In this document: in pieces, positions 40,265 through 49,327 of the stretch | How positions within the stretch are numbered: the stretch's first letter is position 1 | How the letters are laid out: each line of letters starts with the position of its first letter | Source of the DNA: Caldilinea sp. CFX5 | Lineage (GTDB): Bacteria; Chloroflexota; Anaerolineae; Caldilineales; Caldilineaceae | Assembly (NCBI GenBank): GCA_021405325.1 | Contig: QWII01000074.1 | Span: 1-50,265 of the forward strand | Length of the DNA: 50,265 nucleotides | Reading direction: 5' to 3' | Position numbers and translations under genes: made by a program | The notes under the pieces: model-generated | What the model saw: only the letters and a program-made list of their open reading frames with translations | Told to the model about the DNA's origin: nothing | Databases searched by the model: none

Positions 40265-41497
40265 CTAGCTGTAGATATAATCCCACTGTCGATAGACGTG
40301 CTGCCAATCATAATGGGTTTCAAACCACTGCCGGCCGGCAGCGGCCAACTGATTGGCCTTCTGCGGGGATTGGAGTAATTGGAGAGTGCGCTCAGCGAAA
40401 GCGGTTGGCGTGTCGGCAATCAAGATATTTTCTTCCGGTTGAATAGCAATCCCTTCGGCCCCAATCGTTGTACTGACCACCGGCATCCCCCACCGCCAAC
40501 CGTCGATGATCTTCACCCGCATTCCGCCGCCGGCCAACAAGGGCGCCACAAAAGCGGCTGTCTCGGCCAGATATGGCTCCACGCGATCCACAAAGCCGGT
40601 GACCACCAAATTTTGCGGCGGGAGGCCCAACTTCTGCAGCGCCGGCGGCGGTTGCTTGCCGATCACCGTGAGAACGCTCTGTGGCGCCTGTGCTAACACC
40701 TGGGGAAAAACGTTTTCAGCAAACCAACAGATCCCCTGCGCATTGGGCGGATAGTGCAACCCGCCCACAAAGGTGACGCGATGGGCGGACGGCAGCCGTT
40801 GGATCGGGGGCTGCTCGGCGCTGTCGCCACAGATCGGAATGATGGCGTCACAAGGCGCCTGTTGCCCCAAGCGGACGGCCTGCTGTTGCACCGCCCGATA
40901 ATCTTCCTGTGTTACCCAGATCACATGGTCAAACTGCTGACAGATCGCCACTTCATAACGCGCCATCTTACGCGCTTCCCATTGTAACAGCAACCGCTTG
41001 AGCGGATTGGCGTCATCACCGGCCAGCCGTTCGGGGATCATAAAGACGGCGTTGTGTTGATCCAACACCGCCTTTGCGTGTTGCTGATGTTGTTGGCGTT
41101 GCGCCAGTAAAGCATAGGGCGCCATCCAAAGTTGATCGGCGTGAATGGTTGCGAATGGCTCCGTGGCGCCTGTTTCGACTGCGCGTAGCAATGCGTTGAT
41201 TTTGCGCACCATAGCGCTATTCCAGTCGCGCGCAATGATAAAGGGTTGGCGACTCAACAAACTGCGCAGGAGATGATAGCCGTCGCGCAGCGGCGAACGG
41301 GGCATCGGTACGGTATGAACAGCCGCACAGAAGTGCTGCAGATGGGCCAGCGCCTCCGGCGTATCGGTGGCGCGCACAAAGGAAACCAAGGTGATCTCAT
41401 GCTGTTGCGCCAGGTGGCGTAACACATAATAGGCGCGCACCTTTGGCCCGGCGTTAAGCGGGTAGGGGAGCACCTGGGTAAAAAAGAGAATTTTCAT
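40265..41497 (-). CDS. Glycosyltransferase family 4
   Basis: A 410-residue GT-B transferase. It starts MKILFFTQVLPYPLNAGPKVRAYYVLRHL, includes AIIPICGDSAE and the C-terminal domain HRVTFVGGLHYPPNAQGICWFAENVFPQVL, LVVTGFVDRVEPYLAETAAFVAPLLAGGGMRVKIIDGWRWGMPVVSTTIGAEGI. This is close in plan to the 38824-40113 product (Stp1-like); the two may be old duplicates. It starts five bases after the stop of the GT2 gene, so it is in the same operon. Confidence 0.9.
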   Translation of the reverse strand: MKILFFTQVLPYPLNAGPKVRAYYVLRHLAQQHEITLVSFVRATDTPEALAHLQHFCAAVHTVPMPRSPLRDGYHLLRSLLSRQPFIIARDWNSAMVRKINALLRAVETGATEPFATIHADQLWMAPYALLAQRQQHQQHAKAVLDQHNAVFMIPERLAGDDANPLKRLLLQWEARKMARYEVAICQQFDHVIWVTQEDYRAVQQQAVRLGQQAPCDAIIPICGDSAEQPPIQRLPSAHRVTFVGGLHYPPNAQGICWFAENVFPQVLAQAPQSVLTVIGKQPPPALQKLGLPPQNLVVTGFVDRVEPYLAETAAFVAPLLAGGGMRVKIIDGWRWGMPVVSTTIGAEGIAIQPEENILIADTPTAFAERTLQLLQSPQKANQLAAAGRQWFETHYDWQHVYRQWDYIYS

Positions 41498-41502
41498 GCC
41501 GG

Positions 41503-42474
41503 TTACATATTGGGTAAGGCCATCACCAGGCGGCGGTAGTGGTGGGCCAGCGTAAAGTGGCGACGCCGGCGCTCTGGCGTTTCCAACCAGGCGAAGGGCG
41601 TCATCACCAGGCGCAGCAAGGTTGCCCCCAAGAGAATCAACTTATAGAGCACCGTGGCGACGGCGCCGTGATGTTTGCGGAAGTAGAGAATTTTGCTGCG
41701 GTAGAGCTGTAAAAACATCGGCAAGGCCGCTTGCCGTGTACTCTGGCCGCCATAGTGGATGATCATCGCGGCCGGCACAAAAAAGATCGGCCACCCTGCC
41801 CGGCGAATCCGTTGGCAGAGGTCCACCTCTTCCGTGTACATAAAATAAGCGGTGTCAAAGAAGCCGATCTGGTCAAGAACTACGCGGCGGATCAGGAACG
41901 CCGCGCCCTGGACAATATCAACCGCCCGCGGCTTGTGGGGCGACCAATCATCCATTTGATAGACGCCAAAAGGGTAGAGCCGATCCAAATGCAACATCCG
42001 CCACAACTCACGCGTCAGCGTGGGGGCAGGGTAGCAAGAGGGCTGGAGCGACCCATCGGGATTCAGATAGCGCGCTCCGCCGGCGCCCACGTTGGGGTGG
42101 GCTTCCATAAATTCTACCATCGTTGTCAACGCTTGCGCCAATACCTTGGTGTCCGAATTTAACAATAAGATGTACTTCCCTTTGGCAACCGCCATCGCCT
42201 GGTTGTTCGCCGCCGCAAAACCGACATTCGTCGTGTTCTGGATTAAGTGCACCCAAGGAAAGTGGGTTTGTATGTGGTGCACGCTATCATCGCCGGATGC
42301 ATTATCAACCACCAGCGTTTCCACTTGCCCCGCCGGAAAGGCGGCGACTTCGACCGCCACCGATGCGAGACAATCAGCCACCAACGCACATGTATTCCAG
42401 TTCACGATGATAATCGATAACAACTTTTCAGCGCTCGTCGGGGATGATTGAATTTTCATCTGCTGTGGAGCCAT
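41503..42474 (-). CDS. Glycosyltransferase family 2
   Basis: A 323-residue GT-A transferase of the rhamnosyl/WcaA-like type; the ATG ending at 42474 (MAPQQMKIQ) has AAGG five bases upstream. The open frame extends 90 codons more, but that overlaps the upstream gene. LLSIIIVNWNTCALVADCLASV at the start, VVDNASGDDSVHHIQ, NVGFAAANNQAMAVAKGKYILLLNSDT with the DxD-like NSD, VQGAAFLIRRVVLDQIGFFDTAYFMYTEEVDLCQRIRRAGW (catalytic ED region) and IIHYGGQST are all family features. A C-terminal hydrophobic segment (~265-290, LYKLILLGATLLRLVMTPF) may bind the membrane. Confidence 0.92.
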   Translation of the reverse strand: MAPQQMKIQSSPTSAEKLLSIIIVNWNTCALVADCLASVAVEVAAFPAGQVETLVVDNASGDDSVHHIQTHFPWVHLIQNTTNVGFAAANNQAMAVAKGKYILLLNSDTKVLAQALTTMVEFMEAHPNVGAGGARYLNPDGSLQPSCYPAPTLTRELWRMLHLDRLYPFGVYQMDDWSPHKPRAVDIVQGAAFLIRRVVLDQIGFFDTAYFMYTEEVDLCQRIRRAGWPIFFVPAAMIIHYGGQSTRQAALPMFLQLYRSKILYFRKHHGAVATVLYKLILLGATLLRLVMTPFAWLETPERRRRHFTLAHHYRRLVMALPNM

Positions 42475-42493
42475 ATCAACCTTATCTTGTGCT

Positions 42494-43900
42494 TTATGTT
42501 GCTCTAGGTACAGCCGGTAGTTGCCGGTATTTCCGTTCCAATACCAGCAACCCGCCCAAGAAGAGCCAGGGCAAAATGCTCGACCGGACGCCGAGCAAAC
42601 CGACATTATAAACAAAAGGCAGCACCCAATCGCCAAAGGCGCCGGCGGCCATGGTCGCCACCCACCCAGCCAGCGCACCGTAGACATAGGCTTTTTCAAA
42701 GCCTTCCGCCACCCGCTTGCGCAGCCGCCACCCCAACCACCCAATGGCGAGCATCAACCAGAGGTAGACAAATAAGCCTAGAAAGCCGGTCTGGGCAATC
42801 AGATCCACATATTGGTTGTGTGAATTGAAATTGACGGCATAGCCACGAATGCGAAAGAGCGGCGTATACCAGTAGTAGTTCGCCGGTCCCAAGCCTAAAA
42901 TGGGGTTGGCCTTGACGATCTCGCCGACAATGCTCCAGGCGTCAAGGCGGGTTGCGTAGCTGTATTCATCGCTGGCGACGGCGCTTCTCACCAGATCCAG
43001 GGCCGGAATGAGACCAAAGGGCGCCAGCAGGTAGCCGAAGCGCCACGAGCGCAGCACCAAGAGCACCCCGACACTGATCAGCGCCGGCATCCACCCCGAT
43101 TTCCAGCCGCCATTCAAGATGTAGGCCACATAGAAGGTCATCGCCACCACACCAAGCAGCGCCACCCGCCAGCCGGGCCATAGCCGCCGATTGAAAAGCG
43201 CCTGACTAAAGGCCAAGGTGACAACCCACGTCCAAAACATGCTGGTGGTGGCCCCCCCTTGGTAGAGGTGTCTAATGTAGCGCCCGGCGTGTGGTTCAAT
43301 CCAGCCGAACATGTGTACCCCGCCATAGACGATCACGACGGTTGTCAGGAGCGCCAGCCAGCGCGTCTCCTTGATCTGATGGCCCACCAGCAGTAAGGCG
43401 GCGATCGCGGTGACAAAGACCATAAAGCCGCCAATTTGGGCGCTCATGGGGGCGGCTTGCGTGCGATACCAGGAGATTTGACCGATGACTAGCGCTAACG
43501 TCGCCACAACGAGCAGCAGCAAAGCCGGGCGCGTCACCTGGACAAAGTCGAATTGGATGTCACCTTGCTTCATGATCATGCCGAGGAACCACAGCGCCGT
43601 GAGGAAAAGAATGCCCAGCATGGTCAAATTGACGCCGCCCGGCCCATTAAACGGAATGATCATCCCCCCCAGCAGCGTCAGGATCAGCCCCAGCGCCGGT
43701 TGGCGCAAGAAAAGCAGGGCGACGCCAACACCCAAGGGTAAGGCCAGATAGAGAACGGAGGTGCGCAGCCCGACCACCAGGCTGGCAAGCAGGACAGCAC
43801 TAATAATGCCCCAAGTGGCGATCTGATGCGGGTTCAGGCCATAACGGCGGGCAAGGATGACAAGATTAAATTCCGGTAGCGAACGCAGCGCACTGATCAT
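42494..43900 (-). CDS. O-antigen ligase/polymerase-like membrane protein
   Basis: A 468-residue multi-pass protein of the WaaL/Wzy family with about eleven to twelve membrane helices (IISAVLLASLVVGL, LYLALPLGVGVALLFL, PALLLLVVATLALVIG, FGLIPALDLV and others). The long periplasmic-side loop ends RLDAWSIVGEIVKANPILGLGPANYYWYTPLFRI and VNFNSHNQYVDLIAQTGFLGLFVYL, where the NSHNxYxxxLxETG-like pattern and the His are the family hallmark. GGGAGAGGG precedes the ATG. It probably polymerises or transfers the finished glycan. The GT2 gene follows 19 bases downstream. Confidence 0.9.
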   Translation of the reverse strand: MISALRSLPEFNLVILARRYGLNPHQIATWGIISAVLLASLVVGLRTSVLYLALPLGVGVALLFLRQPALGLILTLLGGMIIPFNGPGGVNLTMLGILFLTALWFLGMIMKQGDIQFDFVQVTRPALLLLVVATLALVIGQISWYRTQAAPMSAQIGGFMVFVTAIAALLLVGHQIKETRWLALLTTVVIVYGGVHMFGWIEPHAGRYIRHLYQGGATTSMFWTWVVTLAFSQALFNRRLWPGWRVALLGVVAMTFYVAYILNGGWKSGWMPALISVGVLLVLRSWRFGYLLAPFGLIPALDLVRSAVASDEYSYATRLDAWSIVGEIVKANPILGLGPANYYWYTPLFRIRGYAVNFNSHNQYVDLIAQTGFLGLFVYLWLMLAIGWLGWRLRKRVAEGFEKAYVYGALAGWVATMAAGAFGDWVLPFVYNVGLLGVRSSILPWLFLGGLLVLERKYRQLPAVPRAT

Positions 43901-43922
43901 GACCCTCTCCCTTGGCGGCGGC

Positions 43923-45260
43923 CTACTGTTCCGCCGCCGCTACACGCCACAGGGCTTGCCGCAGCGCCGCCCGCAGCCGGTATTCCCAGGAGCGCACGCG
44001 CAGTTCAATCCCTTGTTCCTGTTTATCGGGGGCCAGTTTCGGATGTTGCACCCAATTGCGGATAGCGTTCGTCGTATTGGCAAAGGAGAGATCGCCGGTG
44101 GCAAAGTCATAGGCGGTCTTCGCCATGATGTTGCGCAAGGTGCGATCTTTGGCCAGACGCACCAATTGCTCCCCCATTGTCTGCCAGTCGCCAACGGCAA
44201 AGGTCAAGGCGGCGTTGTGGTCGCGCAACAGATAGCTTAACTCGGCGCCCAGACTGGTGACAACCGGCAGTCCGCTGGCGATCATCTCGACCAGACGGGT
44301 GCGCGTGCCATACAGCGTTTCATAATGGAGCGCGTCAATGTTGATGCCGACATCGCTTTCCTGGTAGAACTGCGGCATTTCCGCCCAGGGGCGCCAGCCC
44401 AACATGTGAAAGCGTTCGCGGTAGGGGGATTGATCGATCAGCTTGAGTAGATGGGTATAGACATTGTCGGGCGCTTCGTAGGTATTAGCCCCCACGGACA
44501 CATAGTGCAAGTTCGGCGCCTGCACCATTGCCGAAGTCAGCGCCTTGTAGAGCGTTTCCACATCCGTCCAGGTGTTATAGCCGCCGCACCAGAGCACCAC
44601 GAAGGCTTCCTCATCAATCCCATGACCGGCCAGCAAGGTGCGCGCCTGTTGGCGGGGAATGGTCGCCGGTCGCCCCGGTGGCGAGCCAGGGGGCACAGTG
44701 CGGACAAATTCATAGCCAAAGGTGCTGTAGTTGAGCCGCCCGACCATCGCCAATTCGCCCACCATCATGTGCTGTTGGGGCAGACCGCAGCCGGAGAAGA
44801 CATCCCCCTTTTGCGCCACGGCGCGCATAAAGCCAATCGACGTGTCCATCCCGCGATCCGAGCGCGCCCGAAACGCGGCGGCCTGCATGATGGTCAACAT
44901 GTCGCCGTAGATGTCCATCCAGATCGGACAAGGGGTGCGCAGTTTGGTGACATACAAACAGTGACTGAAATTGACCGCCACCACACAATCGGGTTTGAAC
45001 TCGTCATGAATGCGTTGCAACTGTGCAACCCAGCCCTTTTGCCCAAAGTTGACCGGTTTGTAGAGCAATTGGCTCTGCCAGGCGGACGGGATCAGGGCCG
45101 GATCGCCGCTCTCCCCGCGCGCACCGGCGCAGAGACAAACCTTATGCCCATCTTCCAACAACGGTTCGAGAAATTGCCAGGTGCGATAGTGTGCAGCCTC
45201 GATCTTAATATTTTGCACAAGTTGTGGCGGATGATAGCCAAGGAGTAAAATTTTTGCCAT
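43923..45260 (-). CDS. Glycosyltransferase (GT4-like)
   Basis: A 445-residue GT-B protein. The N-terminal half has MAKILLLGYHPPQLVQNIKIEAAHYRTWQFLEPLL, FKPDCVVAVNFSHCLYV and a GDMLTIMQAAAFRAR stretch; the C-terminal half has FVVLWCGGYNTWTDVETLYKAL, HMLGWRPWAEMPQFYQESDVGINIDALHYETLYGTRTRLVEMIASGLPVVTS and LLRDHNAALTF. The last fits a GT4 donor-binding domain with a conserved Glu. It is not close to the others in this locus. A 344-base gap with a decayed frame lies upstream. Confidence 0.85.
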   Translation of the reverse strand: MAKILLLGYHPPQLVQNIKIEAAHYRTWQFLEPLLEDGHKVCLCAGARGESGDPALIPSAWQSQLLYKPVNFGQKGWVAQLQRIHDEFKPDCVVAVNFSHCLYVTKLRTPCPIWMDIYGDMLTIMQAAAFRARSDRGMDTSIGFMRAVAQKGDVFSGCGLPQQHMMVGELAMVGRLNYSTFGYEFVRTVPPGSPPGRPATIPRQQARTLLAGHGIDEEAFVVLWCGGYNTWTDVETLYKALTSAMVQAPNLHYVSVGANTYEAPDNVYTHLLKLIDQSPYRERFHMLGWRPWAEMPQFYQESDVGINIDALHYETLYGTRTRLVEMIASGLPVVTSLGAELSYLLRDHNAALTFAVGDWQTMGEQLVRLAKDRTLRNIMAKTAYDFATGDLSFANTTNAIRNWVQHPKLAPDKQEQGIELRVRSWEYRLRAALRQALWRVAAAEQ

Positions 45261-45396
45261 CGGTTTCTGCTAATTCTTATAGTCAGTAGCCCGCAGTCGT
45301 ATCGTCGTGTCATTCAGCGTTGGTCGAGGATCAGTGCGGTTTCATTGCGGTCTACTGATAGAGATTGAGAATCGTCTGCACAGCTTATTTTGTCGC

Positions 45397-45600
45397 CTAT
45401 TTTGCCGTCACCTTGTTGCCCAGCAGCGCCGCCAGTCGGTCGGCCAGCAGCTCACTCCGTTGTTGTCGTTCCTGGCGGGTCAAATGAGCGACTGTGTCGA
45501 AAAACAGGATGTCCGGCTATACCCCATCAGTCGGCGCGGTCAGGGGCTGCATCACATTTTGCTGTAAAATCGTCGAATTGAGTGTTTCAATTACCTGTCG
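45397..45600 (-). pseudogene. Decayed coding remnant, family uncertain
   Basis: Read on the minus strand, a single frame ending at TAG (45397-45399) gives LTRQERQQRSELLADRLAALLG, preceded by PDILFFDTVAH, then an in-frame TAG and VMQPLTAPTDGV. The frame continues as protein-like sequence back to ~45600, beside the epimerase stop. Amino-acid composition and codon use match neighbouring genes, and replacing the inner TAG by a Trp codon would restore a run of ~65 codons. An ERQQRSELLADRL-type helix is common at the end of Uma2-family nucleases, but this is weak evidence. The rest of the 45261-45604 gap shows nothing. Confidence 0.35.
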
Positions 45601-45604
45601 ATTT

Positions 45605-46642
45605 TTACAGATGTTGAAAGAGCGCTTGATTGGCCTGAATCCACGCAAAGAGTTTTTGACTCCCCTGGCGAATCGAGACCTTGGGTTCCCATCCTAGCTC
45701 CGCTTTGGCTTTCCGAATATCACTGATATAGACCGGCTGATCGCCGGGGCGCCAGTCGGTCTTGCGCACCGGAATCGCCCTGCCGAGATATTGTTGCAGT
45801 AACTGGCCGAATTCGCACCAGACGCTGATTGTATTTTCCGGCCCACCACCGATGTTATAGACGCGCCCGGCAGCCTGGTCAATGTTGCCCACAATGGCGT
45901 CATAGGCATCGAGCAGATCATCAATAAAGAGCGCGTCGCGCACCTGTTTCCCATTGCCGTAGATTGAGATGAGGCGCCCTTTGAGCGCGGCAATGATAAA
46001 CCAGGCCAGCCACCCCTGATCTTCAATGCCGAATTGGCGATAGCCATAGATACAACTTTGGCGGGCGACCACGGTGCGCAACTGGTAGATACGCGCATAG
46101 TCGCGCGTATATTGGTCGCCGCTTCCCTTCGAGCAACCATAGGGGGAATGGAAATCGAGCGGCTGGGTTTCGGGGATGCCATAGGGCAAATCGGCGTAGG
46201 CATAGCGCGTTTCCCCTTCGATAATGCGAATCTCCTCCATGCCGCCGTAGACCTTGTTGGTGCTGGCATAGATCAGAATCGGATCCTCGGCCGTCAGGCG
46301 CGCCGCTTCTAACACATTAAAGGTGCCTAACGCATTGGCTTCAAAATCCTGGCGCGGGTTGCTCACCGAGGAGGTGACAGCTACCTGACCGGCCAGGTGA
46401 TAGATCCGCTGTACACGCTGGGCGGCGTTTTGCAACCGTTGGGCGTCGGCCAGTTCACCCGCGGTCAAGCAAAAGGCGTCGGCGCCATGTTTGGTGCGCA
46501 ACCATTGAATATTTTGCTGACAGCCGGCGCGCGAGAGGTTATCATAAATAATCACTTCGTGGCCTTGCGTTAACAACCGATCAACCAAATTCGAGCCGAT
46601 AAAACCGGCGCCGCCTGTGACTAAAATCCGTTCTGTTTTCAA
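45605..46642 (-). CDS. NAD-dependent epimerase, CDP-paratose 2-epimerase-like
   Basis: A 345-residue extended SDR. The chosen start is a TTG (ending 46642) with GGAGG eight bases upstream; a GTG nine codons earlier has none. ILVTGGAGFIGSNLVDRLL is the NAD loop. IYASTNKVYGG contains the Ser/Thr catalytic region, SPYGCSKGSGDQYTRDYARIY has the YxxxK pair, and VVARQSCIYGYRQFGIEDQGWLAWFIIAAL plus GKQVRDALFIDDLLDAY strongly recall CDP-paratose/tyvelose epimerases (STNKVYG is typical). The real substrate may differ, as no CDP-glucose or paratose synthase gene is in the window. It likely supplies a deoxy- or epimerised sugar for the glycan. Confidence 0.88.
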   Translation of the reverse strand: MKTERILVTGGAGFIGSNLVDRLLTQGHEVIIYDNLSRAGCQQNIQWLRTKHGADAFCLTAGELADAQRLQNAAQRVQRIYHLAGQVAVTSSVSNPRQDFEANALGTFNVLEAARLTAEDPILIYASTNKVYGGMEEIRIIEGETRYAYADLPYGIPETQPLDFHSPYGCSKGSGDQYTRDYARIYQLRTVVARQSCIYGYRQFGIEDQGWLAWFIIAALKGRLISIYGNGKQVRDALFIDDLLDAYDAIVGNIDQAAGRVYNIGGGPENTISVWCEFGQLLQQYLGRAIPVRKTDWRPGDQPVYISDIRKAKAELGWEPKVSIRQGSQKLFAWIQANQALFQHL

Positions 46643-46710
46643 AAGACCACCCTCCGTCTTCGCAATCACTCATCAAAGATTACGCCAATCGCCATTTCAA
46701 GCCGTAACCA

Positions 46711-48027
46711 TTAGTTTAGATTGCTTGCTGCGGCCAGGCCAGGTTGCGGCGTGCCGGCAACCTGGTCTTCCGCTTGCTGCACAATCTGCTCTAGATAGCT
46801 TTCAATTTCGATTGCCATGCGCTGAATATCAAAGCGCTCTAAAGCGACCCGTTTGCCGGCTGTCGCCACCTGTTGGCGCAACTCCGGCGCTTCGATCAGG
46901 CGCGCCACTTGGGCCGCCAACTTCTCCGCATCGCCGGCCGGATAGGTGAGGGCGGTTTCGTTATCACGCAAAATCTCGGTCACACCGCCGACGGTGGAGC
47001 CAACCACAGCCACCCCGGCGGCCATCGCTTCGATCAACACGCGGCCAAAGGGTTCTTGCCAGACAGAGGTAAAGAGGAAAATATCGGCCTGGTGATAGAG
47101 CGCCGGCATCGCCTCTTTCGTTTGCGGCCCCATAAAGGTGACATACTTTTCCAAGCGATGACGGCGCACCAGATATTCCAGAAAGGTGAGATAATCCCGA
47201 TCCCCGGCGCCGGCGATGATCAATTCGATATGCTGAAAACCATAATCCTGCACCAACCGGCCCAGCGCTTTGATGGCAATATGCACTCCTTTGTCCGAGC
47301 GAATGCGACCGGCATAGAGCAGCGTGATTTTTTCCGACTTGGCCGCACGCTGGTTACAACCCCGGCCACAGTCGCAGTGGAGATAGGGCGCTGTGTCGGC
47401 GGCGCCATAGATCACCATGCTCTCCCCCGGTTTCATGCCCCGCTTGATCAATTCGTTGCGCATAAAGAGGGTGGGGAAGATGACGCGCTCAAAGTTTGGT
47501 TTCGCCACCGTTTCCTGGGCTAACACATAATTGGCGGCCAGCCCCAGAATTGCTTTGGGCAACTGGGTGTACCAATATTGGGCCGGCGCCTTCCAGTAAA
47601 ATTCAAACTGGCTGGGCAAGGTCGGCCAGTAGTCGCCCACATAGTAGACGACGCGCCCGGGCATCAGCTCTTCGGCCAGGATCGGCACGGAGCGTACAAT
47701 ATTCCACATGCCCCAGATCACCATGCCCTCGGGCCGAAAACGATGGATATAGGAGCGCAACAGCGCCAGATTTTCCCGCTCATGCTGGCGCCGATGGGTA
47801 AAAAACTGGATGCCGTTGCGCAAGGAAACCAGTTCCATTTCCAGATGTAACTCGCGCCGCACCCACGAAGGATCGTTGTTATCGTCACGCTCCAGGGCAT
47901 GGCGGCTGGTCAGCACAATGATTTCATGACCGCGCGCACGTAACTGGGTTGCCATTTCCTGGCACCACTCCTCATACCCGCCCTGACCATAGGGGGGATA
48001 GAGATTAGAGAGAAAGAGGAGTCGCAT
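46711..48027 (-). CDS. Glycosyltransferase family 4
   Basis: A 438-residue GT-B transferase. N-terminal LFLSNLYPPYGQGGYEEWCQEMATQLRARGH, then MVIWGMWNIVRSVPILAEELMPGRVVYYVGDYWP, C-terminal ITLLYAGRIRSDKGVHIAIKALGRL, HIELIIAGAGDRDYLTFLEYL, VTFMGPQTKEAMPALYHQADIFLFTSVWQEPFGRVLIEAMAAGVAVVGSTVGG (GT4 donor site with the two Glu). A cysteine-rich insert CDCGRGCNQ at ~220 between the domains is unusual. Paralogous to the 48005-49327 product, whose 3' end overlaps this start by 23 bases. Confidence 0.92.
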   Translation of the reverse strand: MRLLFLSNLYPPYGQGGYEEWCQEMATQLRARGHEIIVLTSRHALERDDNNDPSWVRRELHLEMELVSLRNGIQFFTHRRQHERENLALLRSYIHRFRPEGMVIWGMWNIVRSVPILAEELMPGRVVYYVGDYWPTLPSQFEFYWKAPAQYWYTQLPKAILGLAANYVLAQETVAKPNFERVIFPTLFMRNELIKRGMKPGESMVIYGAADTAPYLHCDCGRGCNQRAAKSEKITLLYAGRIRSDKGVHIAIKALGRLVQDYGFQHIELIIAGAGDRDYLTFLEYLVRRHRLEKYVTFMGPQTKEAMPALYHQADIFLFTSVWQEPFGRVLIEAMAAGVAVVGSTVGGVTEILRDNETALTYPAGDAEKLAAQVARLIEAPELRQQVATAGKRVALERFDIQRMAIEIESYLEQIVQQAEDQVAGTPQPGLAAASNLN

Positions 48028-49327
48028 ATTCTATAGTCTCCTGTGCTTCTCGCTTGCCTAACAACTGCTCGGCGAGGTAGCGCTCAATATCAGCCACCAT
48101 GCGGGTGATGGCAAACTTTTCAATGGCGGTCTGCCGGCCCGCCGCTGCGATCTGCAAGGCTAGGGCCGGATCGGCGACCAGCAGCCGTAAACAGCCGGCC
48201 AGCGCCGGCGCATCAGCCGCCGGGAACAACAGGCCATTCGCGCCATGAACAATGATCTCTTTGGTGCCGCCGGTCGCGGCGCCGATCACCACCATGCCCG
48301 CGGCCAACCCTTCTTGCATGATACGCGCCAGCGGCTCCTCCCAAATGGAGGGCAGCAAGAGCACCTGATATTGACCGAGAAAGGCCGGTAACTCGCTGCG
48401 CGGAATCGGCTTGTGAAAGGTGACCCAGGCGTCCAGTTGGTGCGTTTTAACCAGATTGTGCAGCCGTCCCTCATAATGCGGATGGCCCGACCCCAGGATC
48501 GTCAGATGGAAGGGGGCGCGCTCTGCCGGGCGCAGGACAGCCAGCGCCTCCAGCGTGGTATGAACGCCTTTGTGTTCCGATAAGGTGCCGACAAAGAGCA
48601 GGCGATAGGTCGCTTGATTTGCTATCGGCGTCGCGTGGGCGCCATTGCCGTTACTTCGGCTCGGCCCTGCCTGCAAAGGTTCCTGTGCCAAATAGGGCGC
48701 TAGATCGATCCCTTCATAGATCACCGGCGCCTCTTTCAGCGGCGTGGCGGCGTTAAGCAACTGATCGCGTAGGGCAATGCTGCAACAAAGGGCATGTTGG
48801 AATTGCAGCGGCGTCTTCTGCCATTCGGCGCGCAACCAGAGGCGCGCTGGTAGCCGTAGTGCTTTTTTGGCTAGTTGGCGTAGCGGGGTTGTAGCCGGTT
48901 CATCCCAAAACCGTTGATGCAGGTTGGGGTCAATCGGCCAGGGATTTGCCAGATAATAAGCCACCCGCCCCGGCAACAACTGTTCGGCCAGTTGGGCCAA
49001 CTCCTTCGTTAGCGCCCACATGCCCCAGACAAAGATCAGATCCGGCTGGTGCGTCGCCACAAATTCACGCAGAATGGCAAAGTTCTGTTCCTTGGCCAAA
49101 GGGTAGCGCCAGGCGCTGCGGATCTGGTAATAGTAGAGATCACTCTCCAGGGTCAAGCGCCGATGGACATGGCCTTCGACCGTATCGGTGGGGACGCCAT
49201 GTTTCCCGCTGAGTACAGTGACTTCGTGACCACGGGCGCGCAGACCATTCACCACTTCCAGGCACAACATGCCATAACCGCCGATGTGGTGGGGCGGGTA
49301 ATAGTTGGTAAGCACTAGAATCTTCAT
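48005..49327 (-). CDS. Glycosyltransferase family 4
   Basis: A 440-residue GT-B transferase. MKILVLTNYYPPHHIGGYGMLCLEVVNGLRARGH and LIFVWGMWALTKELAQLAEQLLPGRVAYYLANPWP match the layout of the next gene's product, and the C-terminal domain has YRLLFVGTLSEHKGVHTTLEAL, ILGSGHPHYEGRL, VLLLPSIWEEPLARIMQEGLAAGMVVIGAATGG (donor site). An Asn/Gly/Ala-rich linker (SRSNGNGAHATPIA) separates the domains at ~230. ATGA overlap with the upstream methyltransferase and a 23-base overlap with the downstream gene show a tight operon. Confidence 0.92.
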   Translation of the reverse strand: MKILVLTNYYPPHHIGGYGMLCLEVVNGLRARGHEVTVLSGKHGVPTDTVEGHVHRRLTLESDLYYYQIRSAWRYPLAKEQNFAILREFVATHQPDLIFVWGMWALTKELAQLAEQLLPGRVAYYLANPWPIDPNLHQRFWDEPATTPLRQLAKKALRLPARLWLRAEWQKTPLQFQHALCCSIALRDQLLNAATPLKEAPVIYEGIDLAPYLAQEPLQAGPSRSNGNGAHATPIANQATYRLLFVGTLSEHKGVHTTLEALAVLRPAERAPFHLTILGSGHPHYEGRLHNLVKTHQLDAWVTFHKPIPRSELPAFLGQYQVLLLPSIWEEPLARIMQEGLAAGMVVIGAATGGTKEIIVHGANGLLFPAADAPALAGCLRLLVADPALALQIAAAGRQTAIEKFAITRMVADIERYLAEQLLGKREAQETIEYATPLSL

